Part shown: in pieces, positions 9,495-21,995 of the stretch
How positions within the stretch are numbered: the first letter of the stretch is position 1
Layout of the letters: each line of letters opens with the position of its first letter
DNA from: Pogostemon cablin
Taxonomy: Eukaryota; Streptophyta; Magnoliopsida; Lamiales; Lamiaceae
Direction of reading: 5' to 3'
Assembly: GCA_023678885.1 (NCBI GenBank)
Contig: CM042994.1
Location: forward strand, 23,559,878-23,623,877
DNA: 64,000 nucleotides
Notes under the pieces: generated by a model
Databases searched by the model: none
Told to the model about the DNA's origin: nothing
The model's input: only the letters and a program-made list of their open reading frames with translations
Program-made: the position numbers and the translations under genes

Positions 9495-12400
9495 AAAATT
9501 CTATAATGATGATGGAGGTGGTGATGGAAAGAGTCTTGATAAATTATCACTCACCAGTACTACAGATACTGATTCTGATTCAGATGAACTCAACGAGGAG
9601 GAAGAGGAAGATACCTTCATGCAGCAGGTCAGAAACTTACGGTGTTTTTCCCCATTTCTCTCTTTTAGCCTGAATTTTCAATTTTGATTTTATTGTCAAT
9701 GGTGTGTGCAGGAGGATAACATACCAGAAATTGATAAAGAATCACAAAGACTGGCTGTTGTTAACTTAGACTGGAGTCAAGTGAGGGTGAGCTTTTACCT
9801 TCTGAATATCTTTTCAAGTCATCGTGTCACATCTTGTCTGCTCCCAGTTTATATGTACCCCTTTATTTTTTTGTTCCCAACTGTGGGGTGAACGAAATCC
9901 AGGATCTATAAACTCTTGCTTAAGTCATGTAGGATTTAATATAAACAACAATTGATGTTATTAGAGCCTGCAATTTGTCACTTTTAAATAAATGAACACA
10001 AAACTTTAAATTGATATTTTTTGGTTTTATATTGAAATTAAAAACAGTATTAAATCAATATTGCCTTCAGTTGAGTTGTATGGTGCTAAATGAAATTGCT
10101 ATCTTCTTTTGGTTGGAGGTCATTGCTTTGATCTTAGATTGAGAATTCTCTACTGCAGGCTGTTGATTTATATGTAATGTTAAGCTCCTTTCTTCCTAAA
10201 GGAGGTCAAGTGCTCTCTGTTTCTGTTTACCCATCTGACTTTGGACTCAAGCGCATGGAAGAGGAGGCAATTCGTGGTCCTGTTGGATTATTTGATGAAG
10301 AGGTTAATTCTGATGATGGGGAGGATGAAGAGATCGATATAAATAAGCTGCGTGGTTATGAATTAAGTAGGCTAAGGTATATTTTATATTAGGTTTCGGA
10401 TCTGTGGTCTTTTATTATTTTGTTATATTTCTGCGCTATTCAAGCTCAATAATTGGTGAGAATGATTTATAGGATAGATTTTGATAAATAATCCTGCTGT
10501 TGCTATGTAGCATATTCATTTATTATCAAGAACATATGCATATTCATTATTATTATCATTCTGTGTATATATGTTAATACACAAGAACTAATTCATCTTT
10601 TTGGTGCATAGCATGTGATAATACACCGAATTTGGTGAAAAGATGTTTGATTTCTATTGTCATATTTAACTTAAGAAGTGAAAGTTGTTGTTTTCTGGTT
10701 CATGTATTATTTTCCCAAGGGTTTAATCTTTTCCTTTGAGGTTTAATATTAATCCTAGGGCATAATTGTCTTTCACTCAATATTTTCATTCTTCTAATTC
10801 GGTTGTATGTGGAACTGGTTTCACGAAATACTCCATCATGTTTAATATGTTTGACAATTGCTGTCATTTCAAGTCTCTGAATCTTAACAACTTGTAAAAC
10901 AAAACTTTTTTGTTAATCATGTCTTTCTATGTTAGGTACTATTATACTGTTGTGGTTTGTGATTCAATTGCTACAGCAGATTACCTTTACAAAACATGTG
11001 ATGGAGTTGAGTTTGAAAGATCAGCAAATAAGTTGGATTTGAGATTTATCCCTGATTCGATGGAATTTAAGCATCAGCCACGAGATGTTGCCACCGAGGT
11101 AAATCTCTGCCTTTTTAATGGCAATTTTTGGTACTTAATGAGGGAATTTGTATTTGGATAAGGACTGGGAATATCAATTTTATGCTTTTAAATTAGCTTT
11201 TTTTTCTTCTTTTTTTTGTAGTTAAGAATAATCTAGTCAATGATAAACTTGAAAGAGGGGTTTAATGGATTTGAAGAGCATGTCTGATGAATCAAGTGGT
11301 CGCTGGATATTCATTGGTGTCAATTATGAATTACCAATAATTGAAATAGTGATTTTTCATGAATCATGATATTCTAATCATAATTTGCTCAAAACAGTTT
11401 TTACTGAGTCATGATATTCTAATCAGTCTGTTTTTAAGTTTGCTTTTCTTCTGATGACTTTTCATAGTTAAAATATTAGTTATTAGGCATGAGGTTTACT
11501 TTTACTTTGTGTTGATTTTCTTTTTAGGGTTCCTGCCTAGTTTAGAGACAACTTTCTTATGAATTGATCTCATTAATGATTTTGATACTATTCTACTAGG
11601 CACCAGCAGATTATGAAGGTGTAGATTTTCAAACTCGAGCATTGCAACATAGCAACCTTCATCTCACATGGGATGAAGATGAACAACAACGCGCAAAGAC
11701 CTTGAAGCGTAAACTCAATAATGAGCAGGTTGGTTTTTATGTTACCGGTCATTGCGAGGTGTCCTCGTGCAAATTTCATGATTATAGGCTGGTCATCTCA
11801 AACATAAAATGTTTAACATAAGTTATCCTACTTTGGTCTTTACAGGACCATTTCAGTACTAACATCTACTTTCATTTTGTTGCATGATATGTATGCCAAT
11901 TAGTATTTATCTGCTTATTAAAATTGATTAAGGATTGTGAAGGAAAACTAAATTATACTCAAATTGGTATTCTGCGTGTCTAGATGAGGATAAACTTATA
12001 CTTCAATAAGGTATTGCACATGCTCAGAACTGGAACTGATGACTAATTTGCTGACTGTCATATTTGTAGTTCATAAGTTCATAACTCATTTATGTCATAT
12101 GGTTTGACTTCCTGTGGGTTATGGTTAGATGGGGCAAATGCCGTTTTCCATTCATTTGCACCCGCCCTTCAACCTTACTGACATTTTCTGTATAATAATC
12201 CTATTATTTATCTCCTTTCAGATTGCTGAGTTGGAATTTAAAGAGTTTTTGGCTTCTGACTATAGTGAATCAGAGGATGATGATCAAGAGGATGGAGTGG
12301 AAGACAGACCTATAAAAAAAAGCAAGAAGCTAGAAAAGTACCGAGCCCTAATCCAGTCGGCAGATGACTCTGATGAAGATCGTGAAGATGATAATGGCCA

Positions 12401-13154
12401 GGACATGGAAGTTACATTTAGTACTGGCCTAGAAGATATAAGCAAGTGCATTTTAGAAAAGATGAACAAGAAGTCAGAAACTGTTTGGGAGGTCTATCTC
12501 AGAAAGAAAAGAGAGAAAAAGAAAGCATCAAAAAAAGGGATCAAATATTCGTCAGAGGATGAGAGTAGTGATACTGATCAAGAACCTGCAGCAGAAGTGG
12601 ATGACTTTTTTGTTGAAGAGCATCCAGCCATAGGAAATAAGAGCAATCCAGTTCAACAAAAGAAAAGAAAGAAGTCCACAACACTAGAAACTGAAGCAAG
12701 CAGAGCAGAGCTTGAGTTGATAGCTGCTGATGACAAAGGTGAAGATTCCAAGTTGAAGGGCTACAACATTAAACCGAAAATGAGTAAAGGAAAGAAAGGC
12801 AAAGGTATACCAGATGAGGGAAAAATACCATCGGTCGACTATGATGATCCTCGTTTTTCTGCTATGTATACCTCACCACTGTTTGCTCTGGATCCAACCG
12901 ATCCTCAATTCAAAAGGTACCACATTAAGATGTTTTATAATGCTGTGTTAATGGACTTTTCTTTAAATCAAATATCTCATAGTCTGCTGCAGTTATGGTT
13001 TTGTCAATGAAAAAGATGTCATTATTTGCTGATTTAACAAGTAATGATTTGCTGTATTCTGGCATCTGGGTGCTGCAGGAGTGCAGTTCATGCTCGGCAG
13101 ATTACTAAGAAACAGAAGATTTCTGGTCAGAGAAGGGGATCGGGCTCCTATTAG
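9058..13154 (+). CDS. ESF1: ESF1-like pre-rRNA processing protein (7 exons, 641 aa)
   Basis: Exons: 9058-9627, 9712-9786, 10159-10376, 10936-11098, 11600-11728, 12222-12916, 13079-13154. All have GT-AG borders and compatible phases, giving 641 residues with stop TAG at 13152. The start ATG follows a long upstream region without a better candidate. ESF1 is a nucleolar protein of the 18S rRNA/small-subunit processome. Visible features are the N-terminal ITDNRFASAQTDPRF and SRFQRLF motifs, an acidic Ser-Glu run (residues about 132-147), and the conserved core RLAVVNLDWSQVR, YVMLSSFLPKGG, YPSDFGLKRMEEEAIRGP, YYYTVVVCDS, DGVEFERS, DLRFIPDSMEF (residues about 203-342). A Lys/Glu-rich linker follows, then the C-terminal NUC153 box DDPRFSAMYTSPLFALDP (about 595-612). 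Every block has its counterpart in animal ESF1. No frame break is seen. Exon borders were set by eye. Confidence 0.93.
9451..9495 (+). repeat. GAAAGT hexanucleotide repeat encoding a Ser-Glu run
   Basis: Seven copies of GAAAGT plus a partial one lie in exon 1 of the ESF1 homologue. They encode alternating Glu and Ser, an acidic tract typical of nucleolar proteins and likely to vary in length between individuals. Confidence 0.9.
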
Positions 13155-13857
13155 AACTGTAGTAATGATCTGTCTATCTCGTTTTGGCAAATTATGGAGA
13201 GGATCTATAGTCGTTTTGCGCTCTGTTACATTCGACTTTACTCATACATGATTTTCTCTATGCTTTCCATTTTATCTTGAGCTGTACTAGTGAAGGAGAA
13301 ATGAGGCATTAATTAGTAATTACTCACCTTTTTCAGTTAACTGGCAACTTGTGCTGCAGCAGCAGCTTCAACAGTTGTGCGGTTTATATTGCACAGAGAA
13401 GAGCGAGGAGAGAGTAAATTCTAGGATGAAGAAGACAAGACATGATTATAGGAATTCAATTAAGATAAATAGTGTGTTTATTTTTGTCTCATTTTCGTTT
13501 ATTTAATCGATATTTGCAATTTTGATGATAGTTGAATGGGTCGGTTCTGAGTGTTCCATATTTTAGTGAGATAATTTGGGATTTTTGTTTGTTAGTCAAA
13601 CAATTTTGCTTCTAGTTATTCATTTGGATTTTATTTTTCTAGTGAAAGAATTTTTAACCAAAAATTAGTTAAAATCGCTTGAAAACATCCATTATTGATT
13701 TATAAAGGCTGGTCGGGATAGCCTACCAACAAATTTCAGAATCCATTTTAACTACATGCAAATTAATGAACAATGGCAAAGTATTTATTACACTTTTGCG
13801 TTGATATTCATATACTCTTATCATGCTTTTGTAATCCCTCATCACGTCCAGTATTAG
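13155..13857 (+). other. 3' flank of the ESF1 homologue
   Basis: No gene seen. Presumed 3' UTR and terminator are within the first few hundred bases. T-rich stretches occur at 13240-13290 and 13480-13510, with no single convincing polyadenylation signal. Confidence 0.4.
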
Positions 13858-16076
13858 CCTTCGTTTGGTAGCCCTTAATATGGGTTCACCACATAGCTAA
13901 TATTTCTAATACATTGTTTGGTACGCATATTAATAGTTATAAAAATCTCGTTTGGCAGATTAGCACTATGGCCTTCACAATTATTAATACGACCCGTGGT
14001 ATTAATATTACGAACATAACAGTAGATGCACACATGGACTTAAAATTCCCAAAATAGGTCTGATTAAATGATCTCTTCCTCAATTTCAAACCCTAATTCG
14101 AAATCTGTCGCACACATCAATGGGTTCATTAATCTTCATCGTTGTCGGCTGAATCCTTTCCTTCCGTTTTCCTTCAACGTCGGCTCATCCGTCTGCCATC
14201 TACGCCTTCCTACTGATTCGAGGTAATTCATAGGCGATGGTCCTGCCTCTATCTAGCCTTGCCGTCGCTCAATCGAGCGATTTTGCTGGCCCAATCGGAG
14301 CCCCCCAAGGCTTCTGCTTCTTCCCGTCGCGTCTGCCACCTCCGATTTCATAGGCGACCACCGGTTCCAGCGGCCGTCGCCCTCCTTGCCTAGGGCAAGC
14401 TCTTACTCGCCGCTGCCATTTATTTGACAGAAGCGGCTGATCCGCGACCATCACAAATTCCCCCTCCTCCAACCGCAGTCGGTCAAGCCCGCTTCCATCT
14501 GTCGCCGTTTGACCTCCGCTGCATCGACCTCCGACGCGGCTTCCTTCGACGTGCACCAATACCGTCGCCATCGCTTTATGCGATTCTCGCCGCCCACTCA
14601 AGCGGCGGTAGCGTCGTCACAGGGCTTCCATCACTTCCATAATCAAGAGCTGTGACGTTGCTCGCCTCAGCCCTGATTCCCCAGCGGTCGCTGTGCGACA
14701 ACACCCCAAGACACAGGGCTTTCGATTTCAGAGTCTTCCTCTCTGCCTAGGGCAGATTTCAATACATTGGCCATCGCCCTTCGAGCGAGGCTTATATTTC
14801 CTGTTTGGATTTCCAGATTATGGGCATTAACTGAAGCAGTGCCTCTGCTTCCGTCGAGACCATCGTCTTGGACTGCATCACCTTCACTTTTCGTGAAGTT
14901 TTTCACATATCCACACTTCTTGTTGCATTGATCGCTTAATTTCAGATGAAAGGTTTATCCTCAACTTCTCAAACTTTGAAGAATACTATAAAGAACAGGT
15001 TGCTCGCTGCTTGTATGTCAGATTGCAACACGAGCGAGGTTTAAAACCTCTCACCATGACTGATTTGGGTATGGGCCTCATAACCTTATGGTTTGTCCAT
15101 TGGATATTGCTGTTGTAGCTTTGATTCTGATTACAAGTCCCCTTGTTGATGTATCCTCTTTATGAGATTGCTGTCTTTTTGTTTGCTTTATCTGTGTGCA
15201 GATGCACCTAGTATATTTGCAGTTTGTTGCTGTATGTCTAGAGTTGTTTTTGTATGCCTATTTTGGTTCTCTTGAAGGCAGCTAACACAACCTGCTGATG
15301 ATTATTTTGGTTTTTTGGAAGGCAGCTAACACAACCTTGCCGATGATTACTGATTTTGTTGGGAAACAGCTTGCTGTTGTTTTATTAGATATTTGGAATG
15401 GGCTTGTGCCAGCTCTTCTTCATATCTGTTTGATGCCATATTTGTTTGGTCTTGTGATCATTTATGGACGATTTTCAGTGGTTCAGTGCAGCCCCGCATC
15501 CATATTCATATCGCAAAGTTTTTTCATTTCTGACAAAAATGGCAGGTGGGACGTACCACACTCGATGTTCGATTTTTATGTTACAAGGAAAGAATAAGTT
15601 TAATAATTTTTAAATGTTATAAAAACAATCAAATGAAAATAAAATAATTTTGTAATGTAGTTCAGAATGTATTTATGATTAAAATAAGTAAATAATATTT
15701 ATTTTAATGATTTATTATTATAAAATATATCAGAATAATATTTGAATATTAATTTATTAATATGTATAAATTCTAATTTAAAAAATCTATGCAAAATTTT
15801 ATTAATATAAGATAAAATTTCTCACAAGTCTTAATTAAAATAAATTATTTTGTTTAAAAAATATTAAATTGTAAAAATCCCCAAGGGCATATAAGTACTT
15901 TTCTCCTTTCGACAATAATTTATACTATCTACCAAACACTTACTAATATTAATAATAATGTTTTTTTATACACTACCAAACAATAACATCAAATCCATAC
16001 TATTTTATCTTCATACAAAAAATACATACTTAATATATATCACTTTATCTCATGTTACCTACTAAACGAGGGATAT
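13858..16076. mobile_element. 2.2-kb terminal-inverted-repeat element, non-autonomous, with GC-rich interior
   Basis: The left end CCTTCGTTTGGTAGCC and the right end read in reverse, CCCTCGTTTAGTAGGT, form imperfect terminal inverted repeats. Each is followed by internal restatements such as TTGTTTGGTA. Target duplication is not resolved, so the superfamily is open (hAT or Harbinger-like). The flanks are AT-rich, but 14080-14940 is GC-rich and resembles a gene 5' region. After a possible acceptor TTTCAG (14941-14946) the frame MKGLSSTSQTLKNTIKNR is open for about 35 codons. This may be captured host sequence; no known protein is recognised. A 27-bp phrase around GGCAGCTAACACAACC is duplicated (15276-15300 and 15321-15345). 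Confidence 0.55.
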
Positions 16077-16332
16077 GTATTGTCTCCTCAAAATGTTAAA
16101 ATCTACTCCGCCAAAATCTCAAAACAAAAATATATTACTATTTAATTGATTTTCAAACTCACAAAACACCTAAAATAAACATCACTCTAAGCCCTAAGGC
16201 TTAATATTTACCTTTAGTGATGGATAGCTAGTATTTGAAAATGGTACAAAATTACTTGAAACGCATCTTTTATTTGACGTGAAAGAATGAATTGAGTTGG
16301 ATAGGAGGATGCTGTCCAGGGCCCGGTTATTA

Positions 16333-16406
16333 ATTCTCCCAAGTTAGTGTTGCTTGTTTGCATAGCTTATTCTCCCAAGTCAGTGTTACTTGTTGACATA
16401 GCTTTT
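16333..16406. repeat. two-copy tandem repeat, about 37 bp
   Basis: The phrase TTCTCCCAAGTTAGTGTTGC ending in CATAGCTT occurs twice in a row with four or five differences. No known function. Confidence 0.7.
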
Positions 16407-16636
16407 TTCAAGGTCTAAATTTCCTGTTCTAGACCCTCACTTTCATAATATATTTTTTAATAAACTAATAAATCATTGGACACTTAACAATAAATTAGAA
16501 AATGGTTATAATAGAAAATATACATTTAATAAATATAACATCAGATAGAATGCTTGCAATAACTTTACTCAATTTCCTCTCAATGTTACGGTACAACGTG
16601 CTGCATTAATTGCAAAGAAAAGGAGAGGGGAGGGAT

Positions 16637-17301
16637 TAGGGAGGTAAGCGAACCAAACCGTTCGCGAATTATTCAAATCTTGGTTCGATAAAATATTCGT
16701 TCAAACTCGTTCGTTAACCTTAACGAACCAAACCAAACTTAAATTTTGAGCTCGAATAGTCTATCAAACCAAACTCAAGCCTAAGGGTGTTCGGCTTGAA
16801 AGCTCGCGAACATATTCGTTTATGAGCTCGTTAAAAGCTCGCAAACACTTTCGTAAATTTTATAATTATTCTTTAGTATTATATATTATTATTTATTTTT
16901 TTATGTTCAATAATTAAATATTTTGTATTAAACCACACAAATATGATAATAACTTAAGTGATTATTCAAATATTTAATTTTTTTACCATTTATTATTATA
17001 TTTTATTAGTTTGTTTATTTAATATTATGAATAACATTAAATGTTTATAAACGAAACATTCTTTTAATATCCATGTATAAAATTATTTAAATGTTCATGA
17101 AACAATGTTAATGAATAAGTTTCTTTATGTGTTCGTTAACACGTTTGTGAGCCTTAACAAACAGTATGAGTTCAAGCTCGAGTTCGATATTTTTTTCTTG
17201 ACGAGTTCGAGCTCGAGCTCGGGCTCGAGTTCGATAATTCCTTAACAGATGATCCTCAAATCTAATAGTGTTCGACTCGACTCGATTCGATTACATTCCT
17301 A
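16637..17301. mobile_element. hAT-like MITE, 665 bp, same family as the element at 2983
   Basis: The ends TAGGGAGGTAAGCGAACC and (right end reversed) TAGGAATGTAATCGAATC match the larger element. The whole body aligns with the outer parts of 2983-8392. The flanking octamers GGAGGGAT and GGTGGGCG agree at 5 of 8 positions, a possibly decayed target duplication. This copy preserves the site where the mariner element inserted in its relative. Confidence 0.85.
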
Positions 17302-17780
17302 GGTGGGCGTGGGCTGGTTTTACACAAGTGTATAGTCGATTCTTATGGCCTTTATTAAATAGGGTGTATAATATAATGATTTTGAATAAATTGTGTGTAA
17401 AATGAAGATGATATTTTAATAAGAGACACTCTTTTGTGAGACGGAGTTTTTATGAAACGGGTCGACATTACTAAAATATGCTTATTATATAGGTAAAATA
17501 TATTTATTTTTAATTAAAATATGTCAATAATTAATAATATTATAACCCCCTAAAATCATACATTAATTTATCATTTATCATACTTTATAAAATATATTTT
17601 AACAGACATACTTTATCTATATAATATGCATATCAAAAGAGACTTTGTATTAGTATATTATTTTATTTTTTTTAAATGTACGTGTCTTTTTGGAACAATT
17701 AAAAAAAGTGTACAAGACTACAAGTTGTTTTTAGAAAAGTAAAAAAGCGGGAAGAGTAACAAAAGACAAGGAGGCATGGT
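17302..17780. other. AT-rich intergenic sequence with a dispersed repeat
   Basis: No gene. The portion around 17420-17640 (TTGTGAGACGG, then ATAATATTATAACCCC, then CATACATTAATTTATC) resembles the inverted sequence at about 49630-49800, so it belongs to a dispersed repeat family that I could not name. Confidence 0.45.
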
Positions 17781-18944
17781 TAGGGCTGGGGAAAAATATC
17801 AAAATTTCGATATACCGCCTTTACTATATCGAAAAATACCAATTTTACCGAAATTTTAGGTATGTCGAAGTTTTTGGTAAGGTATGATACCGTATTGAAA
17901 ATTTTGGTACGATAAAGGTATATAGATGATCAATACCGTAAAATATTCAGTTCTTGAGTAATATGATATAATATTATCATACTACATGATATATCCAATT
18001 ATAATTATTATTTTATATTATAATTTTTAATTAAATTATATATATACACTATTTAATTAAAAGATTAAATCTAAAATCCTACCGTACATATATTTTTTCA
18101 TAATTATAAATGAGTAATAAAGTTGATTGGCTTTCATGATATCTTGTACTTCTTTTTTAATTATATAGTTCTATCCTATATGAAAATTTAAAAGTGTTGA
18201 TTTTAATTTAAGTTCCATATGGTTTTTGTGTAGATCTCTTAGGTACTATTTATTTAATGACAAATACTTGTGTAAATTGGATTTAGATATATTAATTATA
18301 TAAACTCTGTTACTGTTTAGTACATAAAAAATTATTTTTTAGCACATAAAAATTATTACTCATCTAAATTAAAAAATTATTCTTCAAATTCTTGTAAATT
18401 CTAATTTATCGATTACTTTTTAGTACATGAAAAATTACTTTTTAGAGATATGAATTATTACTCTTCTGTATAAAAATTATTACTCTTCAAATGGTAATTT
18501 TTTATATATTAAAGAAGTAATATAAAAAATAAGGCTTACATGTAAACTCGATTTTCATGAGACTTACTCTTATTTAATTGTTCGTTTGTGGATTGTCGTA
18601 TATTTTTCTTATTATGAATTTGTTATCTATTAGAATTTGTTTTATAACTATCTTTCACTTTTCTAGTACATTTTTTTATTAGATTTATTGAATTTTAGGT
18701 GTATAACGGCATAGCAAACTATCTAATAGGATGGTATATACCGATATTTTAGGTATGATATGGTATACCAAAATATCGATAAGCAGAAGGTATACTATTT
18801 TCTTATACCGAAATATCGGTATACCGAACTACGATATACCGAAAGTTTAGATAAGGTAACGGTATGATTTTTTATATATCGAAAATTTCGATACGATATT
18901 TAATATGATAAAAAATCTTCGGTATATCATACTGCCCACCCCTA
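17781..18944. mobile_element. hAT-type non-autonomous element rich in ATACCGA motifs
   Basis: It starts TAGGGCTGGGGAAAAATA, and its right end reversed reads TAGGGGTGGGCAGTATGA, the imperfect terminal inverted repeats of a widespread plant hAT MITE type. Subterminal regions carry many copies of ATACCGAAAT/ATTTCGGTAT. The flanks GGCATGGT and TCATGGCA share CATGG but are offset by one base, so the duplication is not clean. No transposase. Confidence 0.75.
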
Positions 18945-19106
18945 TCATGGCAAGTCCATTTAATGAAATCCCAAGTAATCCCTTAACCAAAGCTTTGGCA
19001 CTACTTTCATACTCTCTCTCTCAACCACCACAATTGATTACTACTATTCCACACCACATTATTTCCTCTGCCTTTGCCCACTACTGTACTGGCTACTGCC
19101 CTGCCC
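18945..19106 (+). promoter_or_regulatory. short 5' flank/5' UTR of the carboxylesterase gene
   Basis: Only 162 bp separate the hAT-type element from the start codon. The stretch contains a CT-rich tract (ACTCTCTCTCTCAACC, about 19010-19026), a common plant core-promoter or 5' UTR feature. No TATA box is visible within it, so the start site or TATA box could lie inside the transposon's right arm. Confidence 0.4.
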
Positions 19107-20258
19107 ATGGATAACAAAATGCCCGAATCCCAACGACCGTTACTCCCATGGAAGACCCGCTTCACTCTCTTCTTACTCAATTCCGTCACTGACGCCTCCC
19201 GCCGCCATGACGGCACCGTCAACCGCCGGATCTTCAATTTCATCGACTCTTTCAGCAATCTCAAAGCGCCTCCCAACCCGGTTCCCCGCAAAGGAGTCAA
19301 AACCTGTGACATCACCGTCGACCCATCTCGAAATCTCTGGTTCCGACTTTTCGTCCCCGCCACCACTGCTACTCACCTCCCCGTCATTGTCTTCTTCCAC
19401 GGCGGCGGCTTCGTCTATCTCGGTGCCGATTTCAAGGTGTACGACGACGTTTGCCGACGCTTCGCCCGCAAGGTCCCTGCCTTGGTGGTCTCCGTCAACT
19501 ACCGTCTGGCGCCGGAGCACCGGTACCCAGCTCAGTTCGAGGACGGGTTCGACGTTCTCAAGTTCCTCGACCAGCAGAATAATATCCTGCCGGAAAATGC
19601 GGACGTGTCGCGGTGTTTTCTGGCAGGAGACAGCGCCGGCGGGAACATGGCCCATCACGTGGCTAGACGCGCCTCCGAGTCAAAATTTAGTCATCTCAAG
19701 GTTAATTTAATGAAATTCCCTCCTAATTAATCCTTATTATTGTTATGTTAATGTTAATTACAGGCTAGGGTTGGGTGTAGTAGTAGACTAGAGTAGCTAA
19801 TTAGACGGCTACACACAACACAGGTGATTGGAGTGGTGGCCATACAACCGTTTTTTGGCGGAGTAGAACGGACCAAGTCGGAGATAGATCTGGAGGGGGT
19901 GGATGTGATCGTGTCGATGAGCAGAACGGATTGGATGTGGAGAGCTCTGATGGGAGAGGGAGAGGGAGAGGATTGGGACCGCGACCACCCGGCGATCAAC
20001 GTGAGCGGGCCCAACGCGGTGGACATATCCAATATTGATTTCCCGGCGACGATGGTGGTGGTGGCGGGGTTCGACTCCCTGAGAGAGCGGCAGAGCAGGT
20101 ATTACCAGTGGCTGCGCAACTCCGGAAAAGAAGCCTATCTGGTGGAGTACCCAAACATGATTCATGCCTTCTACGTCTTTCCCGAACTTCCTGAAGCTGC
20201 CCGCCTCATCGCTGATACTAAGCTCTTCATCCATAACCACTCTTCCAAACTCCATTAA
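19107..20258 (+). CDS. CXE18: carboxylesterase, CXE18-like (2 exons, 342 aa)
   Basis: Exons 19107-19700 and 19824-20258 join in phase (GT-AG, 123-bp intron). The first ATG after the CT-rich leader reads MDNKMPESQRPLLPWKTR; an upstream in-frame TTG at 19074 is not a likely start. The protein is an alpha/beta hydrolase of the plant CXE (hormone-sensitive-lipase-like) family. The oxyanion-hole motif HGGGF lies near residue 98, the nucleophile motif GDSAGG near 173, the acid Asp in VAGFDSLRERQ near 280 and the catalytic His in NMIHAFYVFPELPEA near 311, so the Ser-Asp-His triad is complete. The length and the phrases WFRLFVPA, SVNYRLAPEHRYPAQF, IQPFFGG and GPNAVDIS point to Arabidopsis CXE18. Family members hydrolyse short-chain esters; the natural substrate is not known from sequence. 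No signal peptide, so probably cytosolic. High GC relative to its surroundings. Confidence 0.93.
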
Positions 20259-21414
20259 TCATATACTCTTAAATTTTCACTAATGATCTAATATTTTATT
20301 TTTATTTATTAAATATTCTCATGTTCGAGTATAATACTTTGGACTCTAAATCACCTATTCTAATACAACAATATTATGTTTTATTTTGTATTTCACATTT
20401 TAGATGATTGATTACACAAATTTACGCCACATACAATCCCGATATTTTGATGAATAATTGGTAAGGTTTTTTTTTCCTTTAATTTTATTTTAAACTGATT
20501 GTAAATTGTTTAATAGTATAAAAAAAATTAGGGGAGGTGTTGTGTTTGACTATCTTATTATCAATTTATGCCTTTTCTAATCAATTGTCGTTTTTTTTTA
20601 TTTAAGATGCTATTATTATTATTTTGGATTTTTTACTATCTACTACAAATTATACTCTTATTATATTATTGTTAGATACATTACGATAAAAATATTATTG
20701 ATAGATATCATATGCTAGGATAAGATACCCAATATATCCTCCATAACAATATATGTGAAGATAAGTACAAATATATTAAACATTAATATTTTTGTATACA
20801 TAAGTTTTGAATAAATATAAACGTCAAAATTTTTTCGAACCGTGAATAGGGGAGGTTTGTTGCGATGTTTAAGGGAGTAAATCACGAAAATAATTTATTC
20901 GGAATACAAATATATTAAATATTAATATTTCTGAATACATAAGTTTCGAATAATATATTGGAAGATAATTATTTGTGAATACAAATATACTATTAAATAT
21001 TAATATTTTTGAATACATAAGTTTTGAATAATACATAATATTATAACATAACAGATTTTAATATATTGAACATAAGTATTCTGAATATATAGTTTGAACA
21101 ATAATAAATGTCATAGATTTTAATTTATTGAATACAAATATGTTGAGCATAAATATTTTATAATACAACCTATTATTTGAATATCATGTGCCGCTCTTTT
21201 TTATCAGATTGACTAATCCCTATATCCTATTTTTATGGAAAGATTAATGATTAATAAATTTCTGAATACAATAAATCTTATAATAGGGTTAAAAAGGGTA
21301 TTTAATGGGTCAATTTATAGTGGATAGTATTTTAATTTGGATAATGTACCTGATAATAATATAGATAGATAAATTGTACTTATAAGTAATAGACCCTATT
21401 ATTTTTTTTAATAT
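20259..21414. other. AT-rich intergenic stretch with short dispersed repeats
   Basis: No gene seen. Between about 20740 and 21180 a unit of the form 'ACAAATATATTAAATATTAATATTT..GAATACATAAGTTTTGAATAAT' recurs four to five times with much decay. The 3' UTR of the esterase gene presumably ends in the first 100-200 bp. Confidence 0.5.
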
Positions 21415-21416
21415 TA

Positions 21417-21699
21417 CTCCTTCTGTTCCATATTAAACTTAACACTTTTCATTTTCATCCGTCCCACAATAAACTTTATCATCCAAAAAAGGAAATATCA
21501 CATCAATCCACACTCCTAAGAGTTCATATTAATTACAAATTTACCACTCTCACTTAACACACATAACATACTTTATCATTTATTTGTTACCTAAAAATAT
21601 TATATTATCCTTCAAAAGTCAATAAAGTTGGTCAAAAATCAACTTTTCTTAAACTCCATGTCTACAATAACAGTGAAGTTTATCCCGGGACGGAGGGAG
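21417..21699. mobile_element. Stowaway-type MITE, 283 bp
   Basis: Flanked by TA on both sides (21415-21416 and 21700-21701). Terminal inverted repeats CTCCTTCTGTTCCATATTAAAC and (right end reversed) CTCCCTCCGTCCCGGGATAAAC are the plant Stowaway/mariner consensus type. Confidence 0.85.
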
Positions 21700-21742
21700 T
21701 ATAACTTTTTCATTTATACTATAAATTCATGAAATTATATTA

Positions 21743-21865
21743 GGCAAAAACTCCTGTGTCCCTGGGGACACACCGTGTCTCCATGTGAACACAAGAGTTT
21801 TAATACTAAAACTCTTGTGTTCACATGGGGACATGGTGTGTCCCCGGGGCACAAGAGTCTCACTC
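21743..21865. mobile_element. Mutator-type foldback MITE, 123 bp, with perfect 9-bp duplication
   Basis: A perfect 9-bp direct repeat ATTATATTA flanks the element (21734-21742 and 21866-21874), the duplication size of Mutator-like transposons. The inside is almost entirely one hairpin: arms of about 53 bases (21750-21802 and 21806-21858), with ACTCTTGTGTTCACATGG facing its complement and a tiny loop. Confidence 0.85.
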
Positions 21866-21995
21866 ATTATATTATCATTTTTTTCGATTGAGGATTACTT
21901 TTCATCATAAAAGTTATTTTTTTATCTGTCTTAGATAAGCGTGAGACGATCTTATACAAGTATTTGTTAAAAATTAGGGATTTTATTATTTTTTT

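Noticed and set aside
19074..19106. upstream extension of the carboxylesterase starting at 19074
   Set aside because: The codon there is TTG, not ATG; the ATG at 19107 gives the normal family N-terminus.
19173..20255. long open frames opposite and out of frame with the esterase exons
   Set aside because: Shadows of a GC-rich coding region; the sense frame carries all catalytic motifs.
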